Positions 16,583-26,688 are shown, counted from the first letter of the stretch. The stretch: 64,000 bases of DNA from Corynebacterium falsenii (GCF_020099275.1 NZ_CP083646.1:1860001-1924000), one strand, 5' to 3'. The notes: a model not told the origin generated them from the sequence alone. A program made the numbers and translations.

Positions 16583-17634
16583 GGGGTCACCTCCTTATCT
16601 GTGTTGGTTGTGCTGGTTGTGTCGGTTGGGCTGGCTATGCTGGCTGAATTGGTTAGGTTGGTTGGGCGGTGCTGGTCATGCGTGCGGGTAAGAACCGGGT
16701 AGGGCCACAGCTTCTTATCCACGCGGGGTGGCAAAGATTTTTTCCACTCCCGTGGATAACCGAGTGAGACCTCCGCATGCGTTACGTTTTTCACAAAGAT
16801 TTCCACAGGAATATGCAAGTGACCGTAGATCACGGTACTGGCTCGATAGCGTAAAGGCCAGTTCTGAGTGTGCCTCGTTCCTGACCACAACCCGATTTCC
16901 GGATAGCGAACATTCTTCAGGGTTTCCCGAGCTAGCGGCCAGTGATTCACCAGAATCGTCGGCGTGGAAACGCTGGCGAGCCGCCGCACCGAGTATTTCA
17001 GGCGATCCCGGCACCACAGTTCCACGTCCACGTACGGCTCCACCGTAAAGCTGTCGGTAAGCACCACACCCGATTCCTGCGCGGCGGCCAGGGCCTCGTC
17101 TCGAGTGGTTCCCTCCGCACGCCACGAGTGGTCATACAACGTAAACAGCGGCACGATCGTGTGGTCGCCGAAGGTGACGTAGGGATCCTCGGGCGTGGTG
17201 ACGCCGAGCCGTTGGACGGCGTGGATCAGCGCGTCGTACTTGGCCCTCCCCTTGAGGCGATCATCCGAGCGCGCATAAATCTCATGATTCCCCGGCGTGT
17301 AAATGACGTGCGCATAGCGCTGCTGCAGCTTCGCCAACGTCCGCACCACCGTGTCGATATCCTCGGCCACGTCTCCTGCCACGATGAGCCAGTCATCGGG
17401 GTTAGGTGGGCGCAGATACTTATCGACGATGTCCGCGTTGCCCTGCGAATGAACGTGGAGGTCGCTCACGGCCCAGAGCGTGCACGGTCGGCTCGTCGCG
17501 GGGCGTGCGGAACGTGCGGGACGTGCAGTGGCGCGCCGCCCGCGCGCTAGGGCTGTGTTGGCTGTGTTGGCGGTGCTAGCTGTGTTGGCGGTGTTGGTTG
17601 TTGTAGCAGTCTCAGCCACTGCAGCTGCTGGCAC
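16579..17634 (-). CDS. Metallophosphoesterase with low-complexity ends
   Basis: The 351-residue calcineurin-like phosphoesterase has DLHVHS (DxH), GDVAED, GNHEIY and GHLHIP metal-ligand motifs. The substrate is unknown; the coupling to pptT suggests a role in CoA or carrier-protein metabolism, which is inference. I chose GTG 17634 because AAGGAGG lies 8 nt upstream, rather than GTG 17652. Both termini are encoded by 9-bp tandem repeats (Asn/Thr/Ala near residue 10-30 and Asn/Ser/Thr at the C-terminus). The catalytic domain itself is unaffected. Confidence 0.88.
   Translation of the reverse strand: MPAAAVAETATTTNTANTASTANTANTALARGRRATARPARSARPATSRPCTLWAVSDLHVHSQGNADIVDKYLRPPNPDDWLIVAGDVAEDIDTVVRTLAKLQQRYAHVIYTPGNHEIYARSDDRLKGRAKYDALIHAVQRLGVTTPEDPYVTFGDHTIVPLFTLYDHSWRAEGTTRDEALAAAQESGVVLTDSFTVEPYVDVELWCRDRLKYSVRRLASVSTPTILVNHWPLARETLKNVRYPEIGLWSGTRHTQNWPLRYRASTVIYGHLHIPVEIFVKNVTHAEVSLGYPREWKKSLPPRVDKKLWPYPVLTRTHDQHRPTNLTNSASIASPTDTTSTTNTDKEVTP
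16601..16663 (-). repeat. 9-bp tandem repeat, seven units, 3' end of the phosphoesterase gene
   Basis: Seven degenerate 9-mers of the type GTGTTGGTT (plus strand) encode the Asn/Ser/Thr/Ala tail of the phosphoesterase. Confidence 0.75.
17552..17605 (-). repeat. 9-bp tandem repeat, six units, 5' end of the phosphoesterase gene
   Basis: Six units, mainly GCTGTGTTG (plus strand), encode repeated NTA/STA triplets at the N-terminus. Confidence 0.8.
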
Positions 17635-17741
17635 GGGCGGCACCTCCTTCACATCATTCGCGGTCGAGTCATTTCCTAGGCCATCACGCGCCTAGCGACA
17701 GTACGCTGTGGCGCGCGTCGGAAAAATCACCATACTTCCTG

Positions 17742-17773
17742 TGACTATAGTGAAAATACTTGACTATTGTGAA
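17742..17773 (-). promoter_or_regulatory. Probable promoter with direct repeats upstream of phosphoesterase-pptT
   Basis: On the minus strand TTCACA (17773-17768), an 18-bp spacer and TATAGT (17749-17744) form a good promoter in the 192-bp gap between the MATE gene and the phosphoesterase. The same bases form a 13-bp direct repeat, TTCACWATAGTCA, repeated at a 19-bp period. This suggests a dedicated regulator or a duplicated promoter. Confidence 0.55.
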
Positions 17774-17826
17774 CTATGGGGCGCAAAAGCTTCTCCGGAG
17801 GCTACGGCGCGGGGGTACAGCGCATC

Positions 17827-19221
17827 TCACAACGCATTGTCCGTCCACGCGCTGCCCCGGTAGCGCCACACCACTGCAGCGAGCCGGATGCTGATGAAGC
17901 CCAGCAGGCCACACCACACCCCCACCAGACCCCAGTGGAAGATATAAGCCATCCACACCACGGGGATGAATCCAACGATGACGGACACCATCGTCGCCGT
18001 ACGCAGAAACGCCACGTCTGCCGCGCCGAGCAGCACGCCGTCGAGCGCGAACACCACGCCACCCATGAGCACCAGCACAACGAGCATCCACCACGGCCCC
18101 GCCATCGTAGACAGCACGGCCGGATCTTGGGTGAACAACCGCGGAATCACGCCCGCTCCGGCTCCTAGGCACAGGGCCAATAACACCGACGCCGCTACGG
18201 AGAACCTCAGCACGATATTTCCGACGCGCCTCGCATGCCGCGCAGACCCAGCCCCCAAGGCCGCACCCACCAACGCTTGCGCCGCGATGGCCACCGAATC
18301 CAGCACCAAGGTGAGGAAGTTCCACAACTGCAGCAGAATCTGGTGTGCCGCCAGTGGAGCCGACCCCATGCGGCCAGCCACGGCCGCAGCGGAGATGAAG
18401 GCCACCTGGAAGCTCAGGCTGCGCGCAATGAGGTCGCGGCCCATCGTCAGCTGCGCCTTGATGACGTTCCACTGCGGGGACAAGGGACGGCCATCCCCTT
18501 CGCGACGCCAGTACACCACCAATGCTCCAAGGAAGCAGGCCGCAATGATGCTTTCGCCAAGCACATTCGCATAGGCAGAACCGACCATCCCGTAGCACCC
18601 CACGGACCAGGGAACGGTGATGGCCATCGGAATCACGCCCGCCAGGGTGAAATAGAGCGGCAAGCGGGTGTTGGACATGCCGCGCAACCACCCATTTCCG
18701 GCCATGACCAGCAGGGCTGGGATGACAGACAGGCACGTCACCCTCATCCATTGGGTGGCGAGGTGCACGACTGTGGCGTCGGACGAAAAGAAGCCCATGA
18801 TGTGCGGCGCGAAGCTAAACACGATAGCCGCGAGCACCGCACCGACCCCCACGGCGACCCACGAGGCCTGCACGCCCTCGTAAATCGCGCTGGAGCGGCG
18901 GCCGGCGCCGTAGTGGCGCGCGGCGCGGGCGGTGGTGCCGTAGGACAGGAACGTCAGCTGCGTGGTGACCGTGCTGAGCACCGTGGCGCCGGCCGCGAGC
19001 GCGGCGAGGTCGAGGGCGCCCAGACGACCGACGACTGCCGTATCCCACAACAGATACAGCGGGGTGGCTGCGAGGACCACGAGGGCGGGCCAGGCGAGGC
19101 CGAGGATGGTGCGCGTGTCGGCGCGGACCTCGGACGCATCGGTGTTGGGGTCGTGGGTGCCGGGGGCGTCGGTGTCGCGGGTGCCGTCGTGATTCTCGTC
19201 GGCGGAGGCGGGGTGTGCCAA
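17827..19221 (-). CDS. dinF: MATE-family efflux protein (DinF-like)
   Basis: This 464-residue, roughly 12-helix membrane protein belongs to the MATE/polysaccharide-exporter superfamily, whose DinF branch exports drugs or oxidants by ion antiport. The N-terminal motif LGLAWPALVVLAATPLYLLWDTAVVGRLG and a second copy of the fold after about residue 240 are visible. I chose TTG 19221, 4 bp after the rbfA stop; the frame is open into rbfA, but that part merely reads the rbfA repeat out of frame. The substrate is unknown. Confidence 0.88.
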   Translation of the reverse strand: MAHPASADENHDGTRDTDAPGTHDPNTDASEVRADTRTILGLAWPALVVLAATPLYLLWDTAVVGRLGALDLAALAAGATVLSTVTTQLTFLSYGTTARAARHYGAGRRSSAIYEGVQASWVAVGVGAVLAAIVFSFAPHIMGFFSSDATVVHLATQWMRVTCLSVIPALLVMAGNGWLRGMSNTRLPLYFTLAGVIPMAITVPWSVGCYGMVGSAYANVLGESIIAACFLGALVVYWRREGDGRPLSPQWNVIKAQLTMGRDLIARSLSFQVAFISAAAVAGRMGSAPLAAHQILLQLWNFLTLVLDSVAIAAQALVGAALGAGSARHARRVGNIVLRFSVAASVLLALCLGAGAGVIPRLFTQDPAVLSTMAGPWWMLVVLVLMGGVVFALDGVLLGAADVAFLRTATMVSVIVGFIPVVWMAYIFHWGLVGVWCGLLGFISIRLAAVVWRYRGSAWTDNAL

Positions 19222-19225
19222 GGGT

Positions 19226-19717
19226 CTAGCGCTCTTCGGCCGTGTGCTCGGTGTGCTCAGCGTGCTCAGTGTGCTCAGTGTGCTCGTCCCCGGGCTTGCG
19301 ATACGGGTCGGCGTCGCCCGCGGGGGTTGCGCCGGACGCCTGGGCGCGGAGCTGCTCATCCTTGGCACGGGCCTGGGCGAGGATCTCCTCGAAGTGCGCG
19401 GAGGCCTCCGGAACGGTGTCGAGCGAGAAGGTCAGCGTGGGGGTAAAACGCACGCTGAGCTGGTCACCGACGATCTTGCGCAGCCGACCGCGAGCCTTGG
19501 TCAGGGCATCCTCGGCCGACGCGAGATCGGGCTCGGCATCGACAGTGCGGCCACGGACGGTGTAGAACACCGTGGCGTCGTGCAGATCGCCGGTGAGCCG
19601 GGTGTCCGTGATCGTCACGAACTCCAGGCGGGGATCCTTAATCTCCCGCTCGATGGCGGTAGCGACAATCGTCTGGATGCGCTTTGCCATGCGTGCTGCG
19701 CGGGCGTGGTCAACCAT
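19226..19717 (-). CDS. rbfA: Ribosome-binding factor A
   Basis: The 163-residue protein binds the immature 30S subunit and helps 16S rRNA maturation. It begins [31 protein letters not shown], the family N-terminus. I chose ATG 19717 because GAGG lies 9 nt upstream; another ATG is 15 nt earlier. The tail contains five EHT/EHA triplets encoded by a 9-bp tandem repeat. Confidence 0.95.
   Translation of the reverse strand: MVDHARAARMAKRIQTIVATAIEREIKDPRLEFVTITDTRLTGDLHDATVFYTVRGRTVDAEPDLASAEDALTKARGRLRKIVGDQLSVRFTPTLTFSLDTVPEASAHFEEILAQARAKDEQLRAQASGATPAGDADPYRKPGDEHTEHTEHAEHTEHTAEER
19242..19286 (-). repeat. 9-bp tandem repeat, five units, in rbfA
   Basis: Five near-identical 9-mers (GTGTGCTCA type, plus strand) encode [15 protein letters not shown] at the RbfA C-terminus. 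Confidence 0.85.
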
Positions 19718-19931
19718 GGGTTTCATCCTCACTAAGTGTTGGGGTCTTTTTAAGGTTATTAGGGTCTTTAAGATCTGGTAATCAGTCTGGAAATCGGTTT
19801 GGTGATCGTGGTCTCGACGCTCAATCTTCGAGATGCCTCGAAATGGGTTGGGCGACTGCCTAACTGCCTAATGGTGTCGAGGTTAGCGTGCAAACGCACG
19901 TGCCCTTGCGTGCGCATCGACACAACACGAA

Positions 19932-19986
19932 GCCCCGCGAATGATCAAGGGCTGTCTAAAGGATCAACCCTCGGATCTCGCGGGGC
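19932..19986 (-). terminator. Possible terminator downstream of infB
   Basis: GCCCCGCGA and TCGCGGGGC form a 9-bp stem around a 37-nt insert that has further GATC-based pairing, 18 bp after the infB stop. No long T-run follows on the minus strand, so this is tentative. The remaining 214 bp up to rbfA hold nothing else I recognise. Confidence 0.5.
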
Positions 19987-20003
19987 GCTGTGCCGAAGTC
20001 GGC

Positions 20004-23000
20004 TTAGGTGCGGGGCACCTCAACCAGCTCGAAGACCTCGATGATGTCGTCCACCTGGATGTCCGGGTAGGACAGAACCATACCGCATTCGTAGCCAGCG
20101 GAGACCTCGTTGACATCGTCCTTTTCACGACGCAGCGACTCGATCTTCGCCTTCTCGGCGACAACATTGCCATCGCGCACCAGACGGATCTGGGCGTTGC
20201 GGCGAACCTTGCCGGATTCCACCATGCAGCCTGCGATGAGGCCGACGGAGGATGCCTTGAAGATCTGGCGGATCTCCGCCTTGCCGATCTCGTGCTCCTC
20301 GTAGATGGGCTTGAGCATGCCCTTCAGAGCGGCTTCGACTTCCTCGATGGCCTTGTAGATCACCGAGTAGTAGCGGATGTCCACGCCCTCGGCGTTGGCC
20401 ACCTCGGTGGCCTTGCCTTCGGCGCGCACGTTGAAGCCGATGATCACGGCGTCGGAGGCCGCTGCCAGGTTGACGTTGGTCTCCGTCACAGCACCGACAC
20501 CGCGGTCGATGATGTTGAGGGCTACTTCGTCGTCCACCTCGATCTTGAGCAGCGCGTCTTCCAGAGCCTCGACCGTACCGGCGTTGTCGCCCTTGAGGAT
20601 GAGGTTGAGGGTGTTGGTTTCCTTCAACACCGCATCCAGATCCTCCAGGGACACGCGCTTGCGGTTCTTAGCCTGCATAGCGTTGCGGCGACGTGCGTTG
20701 CGGCGATCGGCGATCTGACGTGCCGTGCGGTCTTCATCGACCACCAGCATGTTGTCGCCTGCGCCGGACACGCTGGTCAGACCCAGCACCTGCACCGGTC
20801 GGGACGGACCGGCCTCGGTGACGTCGTTGCCGTGCTCGTCGATCATGCGGCGCACACGTCCGTGGGCGTCGCCGACCACGATGGAGTCACCGACGCGCAG
20901 CGTACCGCGCTGCACCAGCACGGTGGCCACGGGACCACGGCCGCGGTCGAGGTGAGCCTCAATGGCCACGCCCTGTGCGTCCATGTCCGGGTTTGCTCGC
21001 AGATCCAGAGACGCATCTGCAGTCAGCAGCACCGCTTCGAGCAGCGCATCGATGTTCGTGCCCTGCTTCGCAGAGATGTCCACGAACATGGTGTCGCCAC
21101 CGTACTCTTCCGGCACCAGATCGTACTCGGTGAGCTGGCCACGGATCTTCTCCGGGGAAGCGCCCTCCTTATCGATCTTGTTCACAGCAACCACGACCGG
21201 CACGTCTGCGGCCTTCGCGTGGTTGATGGCCTCCACCGTCTGCGGCATCACGCCGTCATCAGCAGCAACCACGAGGATGGCGATATCCGTGGACTTCGCA
21301 CCACGAGCACGCATAGCCGTGAAGGCCTCGTGACCCGGGGTATCCAGGAAGGTCACCAAACGCTCGGTGCCTTCCATGTCCACTGCCACCTGGTATGCAC
21401 CGATGTGCTGGGTAATGCCACCGGCCTCGTCGCCACCGACGTTCGCCTTACGGATGGTATCCAGCAGGCGCGTCTTACCGTGGTCGACGTGACCCATGAC
21501 GGTCACCACCGGAGGACGCTGAGCGAGGTCTTCGTCCTCGCCCTCGTCCTCGCCGAACTGCAGGTCGAAGGACTCGAGCAGCTCACGGTCCTCATCCTCA
21601 GGAGAGACAACCTCAACCTTGTAATCCATCTCGTCGCCCAGCAGCTGCAGGGTTTCGTCGGAGACAGACTGAGTTGCGGTCACCATCTCGCCGAGGTTGA
21701 ACAGTGCCTGCACCAATGCTGCTGCATCGGCGTCGATCTTCTCGGCGAAGTCAGCCAGAGAAGCACCGCGTGCGAGGCGAATCTTAGCGCCCTTGCCGTT
21801 GGGCAGCTTCACGCCGCCAACAACGGAAGGTGCCTGCATTGCCTCGTACTCGTTACGCTTCTGCCGCTTCGACTTGCGTCCCTTGCGAGGAGCGCCACCG
21901 GGGCGTCCGAATGCACCTGCGGTGCCACCGCGACGACCACCACGGCCACCGCGCGGACCGCCACCGGGACCACCGGGGCCACCCGGTCCGCCACCACGGC
22001 CGCGACCGCCGCCGAAGTTGTTGTCCGACTTCGCTGGCATCTGACCCGGGTTCGGATGCGACGGCATCATTGCGGGAGACGGACGACGTCCTCCACCCTG
22101 ACGCTCTGCACCACCGCGGGCACCGCCCTGCTTACCGCCGGGCTTCGGTGCGCCCTGACCGCCACGTCCGCCGGGGCCGGGACGTCCACCTGGGCGCGGA
22201 CCGCCCTTGGCAGCACCGCCGCGACCGCCCGGACGGGGCATGTCGTTCGGGCCTGCCTGACCACCGCGGGGACGCGGAGCAGGGCGCTCGGAACCAGCGG
22301 ACGAGGAGAACGGGTTGTTGGCAACGCGAGGAGCGCGACCACCCGGCTTCGGGCCCGGCTTGGGGCCACCAGCACCTGGCTTGGGGGCGTTCGATGCGCC
22401 CGGGCGGGCACCTGCAGCACCCGGCTTCGGGGCCGCGCCGGCACCCGGCTTGGCACCGAGCCGTGCACCAGGCTGACCACCCGGCTGAGTACCAGGTTGT
22501 GCACCCGGCTTGGATCCAGGCTTTGCGCCCGCAGCACCGGAACCCGGCTTGCCCGCCGCGCGGGCGGCAGCTGCGGGGTTGGCGCCAGGCTGCGGAGCCT
22601 GGCCCGGACGGGCGGCACCACCCTGAGCGGCACCAGCGGCCGACGCAGGGGTAGCTCCCGTCTTCTTAGCGCCCGGCGTGGAGCCAGGCTTCGCACCCTT
22701 GGCGGCGGCGCCAGCAGCGCCCGGCTTCGCACCTGGCTTGGCACCTGCCTGAGCGCCCGCAGCACCAGCACTAGCACCAGCAGCACCCGGCTTCGGGCCA
22801 GCCTGGCCCGGCTTCACCGAGGTGGTGGGCTTGGTGCCAGCCTTGGCGACAGCACTCGGTCCGGGCTTGGGTCCACCGGCAGCGGGCTTCTTGCCTGCTC
22901 CGGGCACGCCAGCGCCCGGCTGAGCCTGGGTGCTCTCCTGGCCCACACCGTAGTACTTCTTCATCTTCTTGACCACGGGTGGTTCCACCGTGGAGGAAGC

Positions 23001-23102
23001 TGTTTTGACGAACTCGCCTTGCTCTTTCAGCGTAGCGAGCAGTTCCTTGCTTGTTACGCCGAGTTCTTTGGCCAACTCGTGAACGCGTAGCTTTCCGGCC
23101 AC
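20004..23102 (-). CDS. infB: Translation initiation factor IF-2
   Basis: The 1032-residue GTPase places initiator tRNA on the ribosome. A short N-terminal IF2_N helix domain ([18 protein letters not shown]) is followed by about 370 residues of Pro/Gly/Ala/Lys-rich linker, typical of actinobacterial IF-2. Then come a second IF2_N, the G domain ([26 protein letters not shown]) and the beta-barrel domains. The start is GTG 23102 behind AAGGAGAGTA. Long antisense open frames over it are artefacts of GC-rich codon bias. Confidence 0.98.
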   Translation of the reverse strand: MAGKLRVHELAKELGVTSKELLATLKEQGEFVKTASSTVEPPVVKKMKKYYGVGQESTQAQPGAGVPGAGKKPAAGGPKPGPSAVAKAGTKPTTSVKPGQAGPKPGAAGASAGAAGAQAGAKPGAKPGAAGAAAKGAKPGSTPGAKKTGATPASAAGAAQGGAARPGQAPQPGANPAAAARAAGKPGSGAAGAKPGSKPGAQPGTQPGGQPGARLGAKPGAGAAPKPGAAGARPGASNAPKPGAGGPKPGPKPGGRAPRVANNPFSSSAGSERPAPRPRGGQAGPNDMPRPGGRGGAAKGGPRPGGRPGPGGRGGQGAPKPGGKQGGARGGAERQGGGRRPSPAMMPSHPNPGQMPAKSDNNFGGGRGRGGGPGGPGGPGGGPRGGRGGRRGGTAGAFGRPGGAPRKGRKSKRQKRNEYEAMQAPSVVGGVKLPNGKGAKIRLARGASLADFAEKIDADAAALVQALFNLGEMVTATQSVSDETLQLLGDEMDYKVEVVSPEDEDRELLESFDLQFGEDEGEDEDLAQRPPVVTVMGHVDHGKTRLLDTIRKANVGGDEAGGITQHIGAYQVAVDMEGTERLVTFLDTPGHEAFTAMRARGAKSTDIAILVVAADDGVMPQTVEAINHAKAADVPVVVAVNKIDKEGASPEKIRGQLTEYDLVPEEYGGDTMFVDISAKQGTNIDALLEAVLLTADASLDLRANPDMDAQGVAIEAHLDRGRGPVATVLVQRGTLRVGDSIVVGDAHGRVRRMIDEHGNDVTEAGPSRPVQVLGLTSVSGAGDNMLVVDEDRTARQIADRRNARRRNAMQAKNRKRVSLEDLDAVLKETNTLNLILKGDNAGTVEALEDALLKIEVDDEVALNIIDRGVGAVTETNVNLAAASDAVIIGFNVRAEGKATEVANAEGVDIRYYSVIYKAIEEVEAALKGMLKPIYEEHEIGKAEIRQIFKASSVGLIAGCMVESGKVRRNAQIRLVRDGNVVAEKAKIESLRREKDDVNEVSAGYECGMVLSYPDIQVDDIIEVFELVEVPRT

Positions 23103-23280
23103 TACTCTCCTTCTTGGTTGCGGAGCCGTAGGCCGGTTACCCAGCTACGTACGGCCCCCGTACTTGTTGTCACTCATCGCTGATGCTGCTTCATCGTGCG
23201 CTCATCAGTGTTCGGGTTCTTTCTGTTGTTCGACGCAATTGTCCATGTCCTCTGTGTTTCAACCACTGACCACGGGTGGA

Positions 23281-23610
23281 TTATTCCACCGGCTCTTCTG
23301 TGTTGCTCTGAGAGGCAATGTAGTCACGTACAGGTTTCGCATCCGCCGCGGAGGCGGACACCTTCAACGCTCGGGCGAATGCCCGACGCTTTTCGGCGAT
23401 CTCCCACGCGTCGAGGGTTGGTTGAATCCATGCTCCCCGCCCCGGCTTGCGCCGTTTCGGGTCTGGCACGATCAACAGCGTGTTCTGGCCATCATGGCCA
23501 TCATCACGTTCAGCAACTTCAACAACACAACGCAACAGCGTGTGCTGCGGCTGAAGCTGCCGTGTGGCGATGCACGTGCGTAGAGGTGTGTGCTTGTGAC
23601 GGTCCGTCAC
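23281..23610 (-). CDS. ylxR: YlxR family RNA-binding protein (DUF448)
   Basis: The 109-residue protein has the YlxR motif PLRTCIATRQ near the N-terminus and GRGAWIQP. YlxR proteins accompany nusA-infB; in Bacillus one affects RNase P and gene expression. I chose GTG 23610, behind GGAAGGTGG. A 178-bp gap separates it from infB and a 168-bp gap from nusA, both large for this operon. Confidence 0.9.
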   Translation of the reverse strand: MTDRHKHTPLRTCIATRQLQPQHTLLRCVVEVAERDDGHDGQNTLLIVPDPKRRKPGRGAWIQPTLDAWEIAEKRRAFARALKVSASAADAKPVRDYIASQSNTEEPVE

Positions 23611-23718
23611 GCATTCCACCTTCCACACGAACGTTGTCAACACGGTGTCAACCAGTGTCCTCGCGCGCGTCCCGCCGAGAAGTTACTCCCGGCGCAGGGA
23701 GGGCACGCAAAGCCTGTG

Positions 23719-23741
23719 CTTAAGCTGCTTGTGAGCTTAAG
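23719..23741. other. Hairpin between nusA and ylxR
   Basis: CTTAAGCT and AGCTTAAG form a perfect 8-bp stem around a 7-nt loop in the nusA-ylxR gap. It has no T-run, so it is more likely an RNA-processing or pausing element than a terminator. Confidence 0.45.
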
Positions 23742-23778
23742 GCCATCATTCAGTCTAACGCGGATGGCGCCGAAAGGG

Positions 23779-24777
23779 TTAACTCGGCGTGTCGGTTTCG
23801 GGGCGGATGTCGATCTTCCAGCCGGTCAGGCGCGCGGCTAGGCGGGCGTTCTGCCCTTCCTTGCCAATCGCGAGGCTGAGCTGATAGTCCGGCACCACCG
23901 CGCGCGCGATCTGCTGATCGGGATCAGTCACGGTCACGCTCACCACCTTGGAGGGGCTCAGGGCGTTACCCACGTATGTCGCCGGATCATCGGAGTAATC
24001 GATGATGTCGATCTTCTCGCCGTTGATTTCCTTCATGATGTTGGATACGCGCTGGCCACGCGGTCCAATGCAGGCTCCCTTGGCGTTGAGGCCCTTGACG
24101 GTGGATCGCACAGCGATCTTCGTCCGGTGGCCTGCTTCACGGGCGACGCCAACAATCTCCACCGACCCGTCGGCAACCTCGGGTACTTCCAGAGAGAACA
24201 GGCCACGGACCAACTCGGGGTGCGTGCGTGACATGTTCACCTGCACATTGCGGTTGCCGTTGTTGATGACATCCGTGACGAACGCCTTGACACGCATGCC
24301 GTGTTCCAGCTTCTCGCCGGGGATGTGCTCGGCGGGCAGGATCTGACCGTCAATGCCGTCGAATTCGGTGCCGAGGTGCACGACCGTCACGCCGCGTTCG
24401 TTGGCGCGGGCATCGCGCGAAACCACGCCGGAGACGGTCTTGTAGCGCAGTTCGGAGTATTCGTCGTAGCGTTTTTGTACCCGCGCGCTCGTGATGCGGT
24501 AGCGCACGGCCTCGCGGACGGCCAGAGCGCCTGCGCGGCCGAAATCGCTGGGGGTGTCGTCCAACCGCCCGGTGACGTTGCCTTCTTCGTCTTTTTCGAC
24601 CTGGTAGACGGTCACTTCCCCGCTGATCGGGTCGATGTCAACGTCCACGTACCCCTCGTAGTGGCTCATGGCGCGGTATGCCTCGCGCAGCCCCCTTTTG
24701 ACGCCTTGGAGCAGTTCGTCCATGGGAACGGATTCCTGCCGTTCCACTGCCTTCAGGGCCGCCATATCAATATTCAC
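23779..24777 (-). CDS. nusA: Transcription termination/antitermination factor NusA
   Basis: The 332-residue protein has the N-terminal RNA-polymerase-binding domain, an S1 domain and KH domains (RSTVKGLNAKGACIGPRGQRVSNIMKEI). This is the usual short actinobacterial form without C-terminal AR repeats. I chose GTG 24777 (VNIDMAALKAVERQE) because AAGGAG lies just upstream and the sequence matches the family N-terminus. Confidence 0.96.
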   Translation of the reverse strand: MNIDMAALKAVERQESVPMDELLQGVKRGLREAYRAMSHYEGYVDVDIDPISGEVTVYQVEKDEEGNVTGRLDDTPSDFGRAGALAVREAVRYRITSARVQKRYDEYSELRYKTVSGVVSRDARANERGVTVVHLGTEFDGIDGQILPAEHIPGEKLEHGMRVKAFVTDVINNGNRNVQVNMSRTHPELVRGLFSLEVPEVADGSVEIVGVAREAGHRTKIAVRSTVKGLNAKGACIGPRGQRVSNIMKEINGEKIDIIDYSDDPATYVGNALSPSKVVSVTVTDPDQQIARAVVPDYQLSLAIGKEGQNARLAARLTGWKIDIRPETDTPS

Positions 24778-24885
24778 TTGTTCTCCTTGAGATGTTACTT
24801 TCCGAGTTGATACTCGACTGCTACTCGACAAGACCCTACCACCGGCCCGCAGATAACCGGTGAATCAACCACTGAATCTGCCAAG

Positions 24886-24909
24886 GACTCAGCCGGTGAC
24901 TCAGCCGGT
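24886..24909 (-). repeat. 12-bp tandem duplication at the rimP stop codon
   Basis: GACTCAGCCGGT (plus strand) occurs twice in tandem across the end of rimP. On the coding strand this duplicates the ACCGGCTGA that contains the stop codon, giving a second in-frame stop 12 bp downstream. Confidence 0.7.
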
Positions 24910-25443
24910 GATTGCCTCATAGGCAGCCCATTCCAGGCCCACGAGATCGGTTTCGCGCTGGGGTGGCGTCGAAAATTCGATATCAACCACGGAACCAGCG
25001 ACCTCGCCGAGTGGGTGGATCGTGACGATTGCGTTCTTTTTCTTCGACGTCACCAGAGCCACGGCATCGTCACTAACCTGCGCAACCCGGGCCTTCTTGC
25101 CGCCGGGGAGCTTGACCAGCCGGCCGATATTCTTGCGCCAGTGGCGGTGCTGGGTCATGGGAAAGTCCACTCCGGGCGTGGTGACTTCCAAGGTGTATCC
25201 CGGACCAAAGTTCACGATTCCGTTGTCCTCGGCGCGATCGAGCTCCTCCGACAGGGCCTTGCTGACTTCCTCGAGCTCGTCGAGATCGGGAACGTCGCGG
25301 GTGGGGGTGGCCGCATCCACGGCGATGCGGACCGCGGATTTGGCTCCGGCCTTAGAGATTTTTATCTCCTCAACCAGAAGGGTGAACTCCCCCACCACGG
25401 GCTCGACGATTGCGTGGACCTGTTCTTTGGTTGGAAATGCCAT
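24901..25443 (-). CDS. rimP: Ribosome maturation factor RimP
   Basis: The 180-residue protein is needed for 30S maturation. The N-terminal domain (VEPVVGEFTLLVEEIKIS ... RIAVD), the motif TLEVTTPGVDFPMTQHRHWRKNIGRLVKL and the C-terminal SH3-like part are all present. I chose ATG 25443; the frame is open further upstream but would run into the divergent lipoprotein gene. It is the first gene of the rimP-nusA-ylxR-infB-rbfA series. Confidence 0.94.
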   Translation of the reverse strand: MAFPTKEQVHAIVEPVVGEFTLLVEEIKISKAGAKSAVRIAVDAATPTRDVPDLDELEEVSKALSEELDRAEDNGIVNFGPGYTLEVTTPGVDFPMTQHRHWRKNIGRLVKLPGGKKARVAQVSDDAVALVTSKKKNAIVTIHPLGEVAGSVVDIEFSTPPQRETDLVGLEWAAYEAITG

Positions 25444-25510
25444 AAGTGCCAACTCTAGCGTGTGCCGGGCTGGGTGGAGAGTCTGGATGCAGAGTAAGAT
25501 GCTGTGATTG

Positions 25511-26626
25511 ATGATGCCCTCACAAGACTCCCCGCAACACGATCCCGCACAATCCGCCCAATCCGCCCGCAGCGTGGCGCCTCGGAGCGGGCGTGTGGTG
25601 TCCCGGAGGGGCTTTTTGGGTTTGGGGGTCACCGCCACCGCGGCGATCACGTTGGTAGCGTGCGACTCATCCTCGATCACGTCCGTGTTCTCCAGCAGCC
25701 CGGAGCCCAATGCCGTGCTGCGTGGAGTGGAGGCCGCTCTGCAGTCGGCCGCTGCCACCGCGAAGGACCAAGGGGCGGCGGGGCTGGAAAAGTTCTACAA
25801 CGCCCAAGCGACCGCCATCAACGATGAAGTCTTGCGGCAGTGCGGCGTGGACAATGAGGGCAACCACCCGGCAACGTGCACGACCACGGATCAGCAGGGG
25901 GCTGGCGGCACGTCGGGGGCGTCGGGCGCTGCGGGCTCGACGGACGCGACCGGCACTGCCGGTGGTTCAGGAGACTCAAAAAACAGCGGCAACAATTCGG
26001 CCGCGAAGGATCCGCAGACCGCCTATCTCGATGCCATTGCGCTGAACCAGAAAGATCAGCCGGACCTCAGTGCCGATGAGTACACCACACAGGTATCGAT
26101 CCTCACCGGACTGTACGCGGCCTTCACCACCAGCCAAGATACGGCTGATATGAAGGGACTCGAGGACATCGACGTGGAGAAGGTCGGTGAGAGCACTAAG
26201 TCCACGGACAACATCACAGCGCTGCTACGTCTGACGTACTCCGCGATCTACGCCTCCGGCTTGGTGCTTGCAGCCGACGGCGGAGCCCACCGGGCAGTCT
26301 TGGCGACCATCACCACCCGCCTGCGCGAGCTGCGTGACGATCTCATCGACATGCTCAACGCCAACAAGGCCGCAGTGCCAGAGCCTGAGCCGGGCTACCG
26401 GCCGATGGAGGGGCAACAGGCACCGTCCAACCCGTCTCAGGCTGCGTCGTTCTACCACGCGGCGCTGCTGCCGATCACGGCGGGACTGCGTCAGTTGGCA
26501 TCCCAGGCGCCGACCGCTGAAGGTCGTGTTCTGTTCGCGCGTTGGTGCGGGATCAACGCCCGTGGCGAGGCGGCGCTGGAGAGCATCCTTGGGGAGGATC
26601 CGCTCTCAGTCATCAGCCGCGGCTAG
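25511..26626 (+). CDS. Tat-exported lipoprotein, DUF4439 family
   Basis: The 371-residue protein has a twin-arginine signal (SRRGFLGLGVTATAAITLVACDS) ending in a lipobox with Cys at about residue 53. It should be exported folded and lipid-anchored. A Gly/Ser/Thr-rich linker (about 130-170) separates the N-terminal part from a C-terminal ferritin-like four-helix DUF4439 domain. The function is unknown. It is divergent from rimP, as in other corynebacteria, and converges on proS. Confidence 0.82.
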   Translation: MMPSQDSPQHDPAQSAQSARSVAPRSGRVVSRRGFLGLGVTATAAITLVACDSSSITSVFSSSPEPNAVLRGVEAALQSAAATAKDQGAAGLEKFYNAQATAINDEVLRQCGVDNEGNHPATCTTTDQQGAGGTSGASGAAGSTDATGTAGGSGDSKNSGNNSAAKDPQTAYLDAIALNQKDQPDLSADEYTTQVSILTGLYAAFTTSQDTADMKGLEDIDVEKVGESTKSTDNITALLRLTYSAIYASGLVLAADGGAHRAVLATITTRLRELRDDLIDMLNANKAAVPEPEPGYRPMEGQQAPSNPSQAASFYHAALLPITAGLRQLASQAPTAEGRVLFARWCGINARGEAALESILGEDPLSVISRG

Positions 26627-26688
26627 GTCCCGCGGCCCCCAGCCCTGCAGGTCCCAGCCCCCCCTAGGCCATCCCCACGGCTGACCCC

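Noticed and set aside
17774..18751. A 325-codon minus-strand frame within the MATE gene
   Set aside because: It is an alternative frame of the clearly assigned MATE exporter and lacks membrane-segment periodicity of its own.
19941..23090. A 1049-codon plus-strand open frame opposite infB
   Set aside because: It is the antisense of a certain infB, low-complexity and without a domain; the GC-rich codon bias of infB keeps this frame open.
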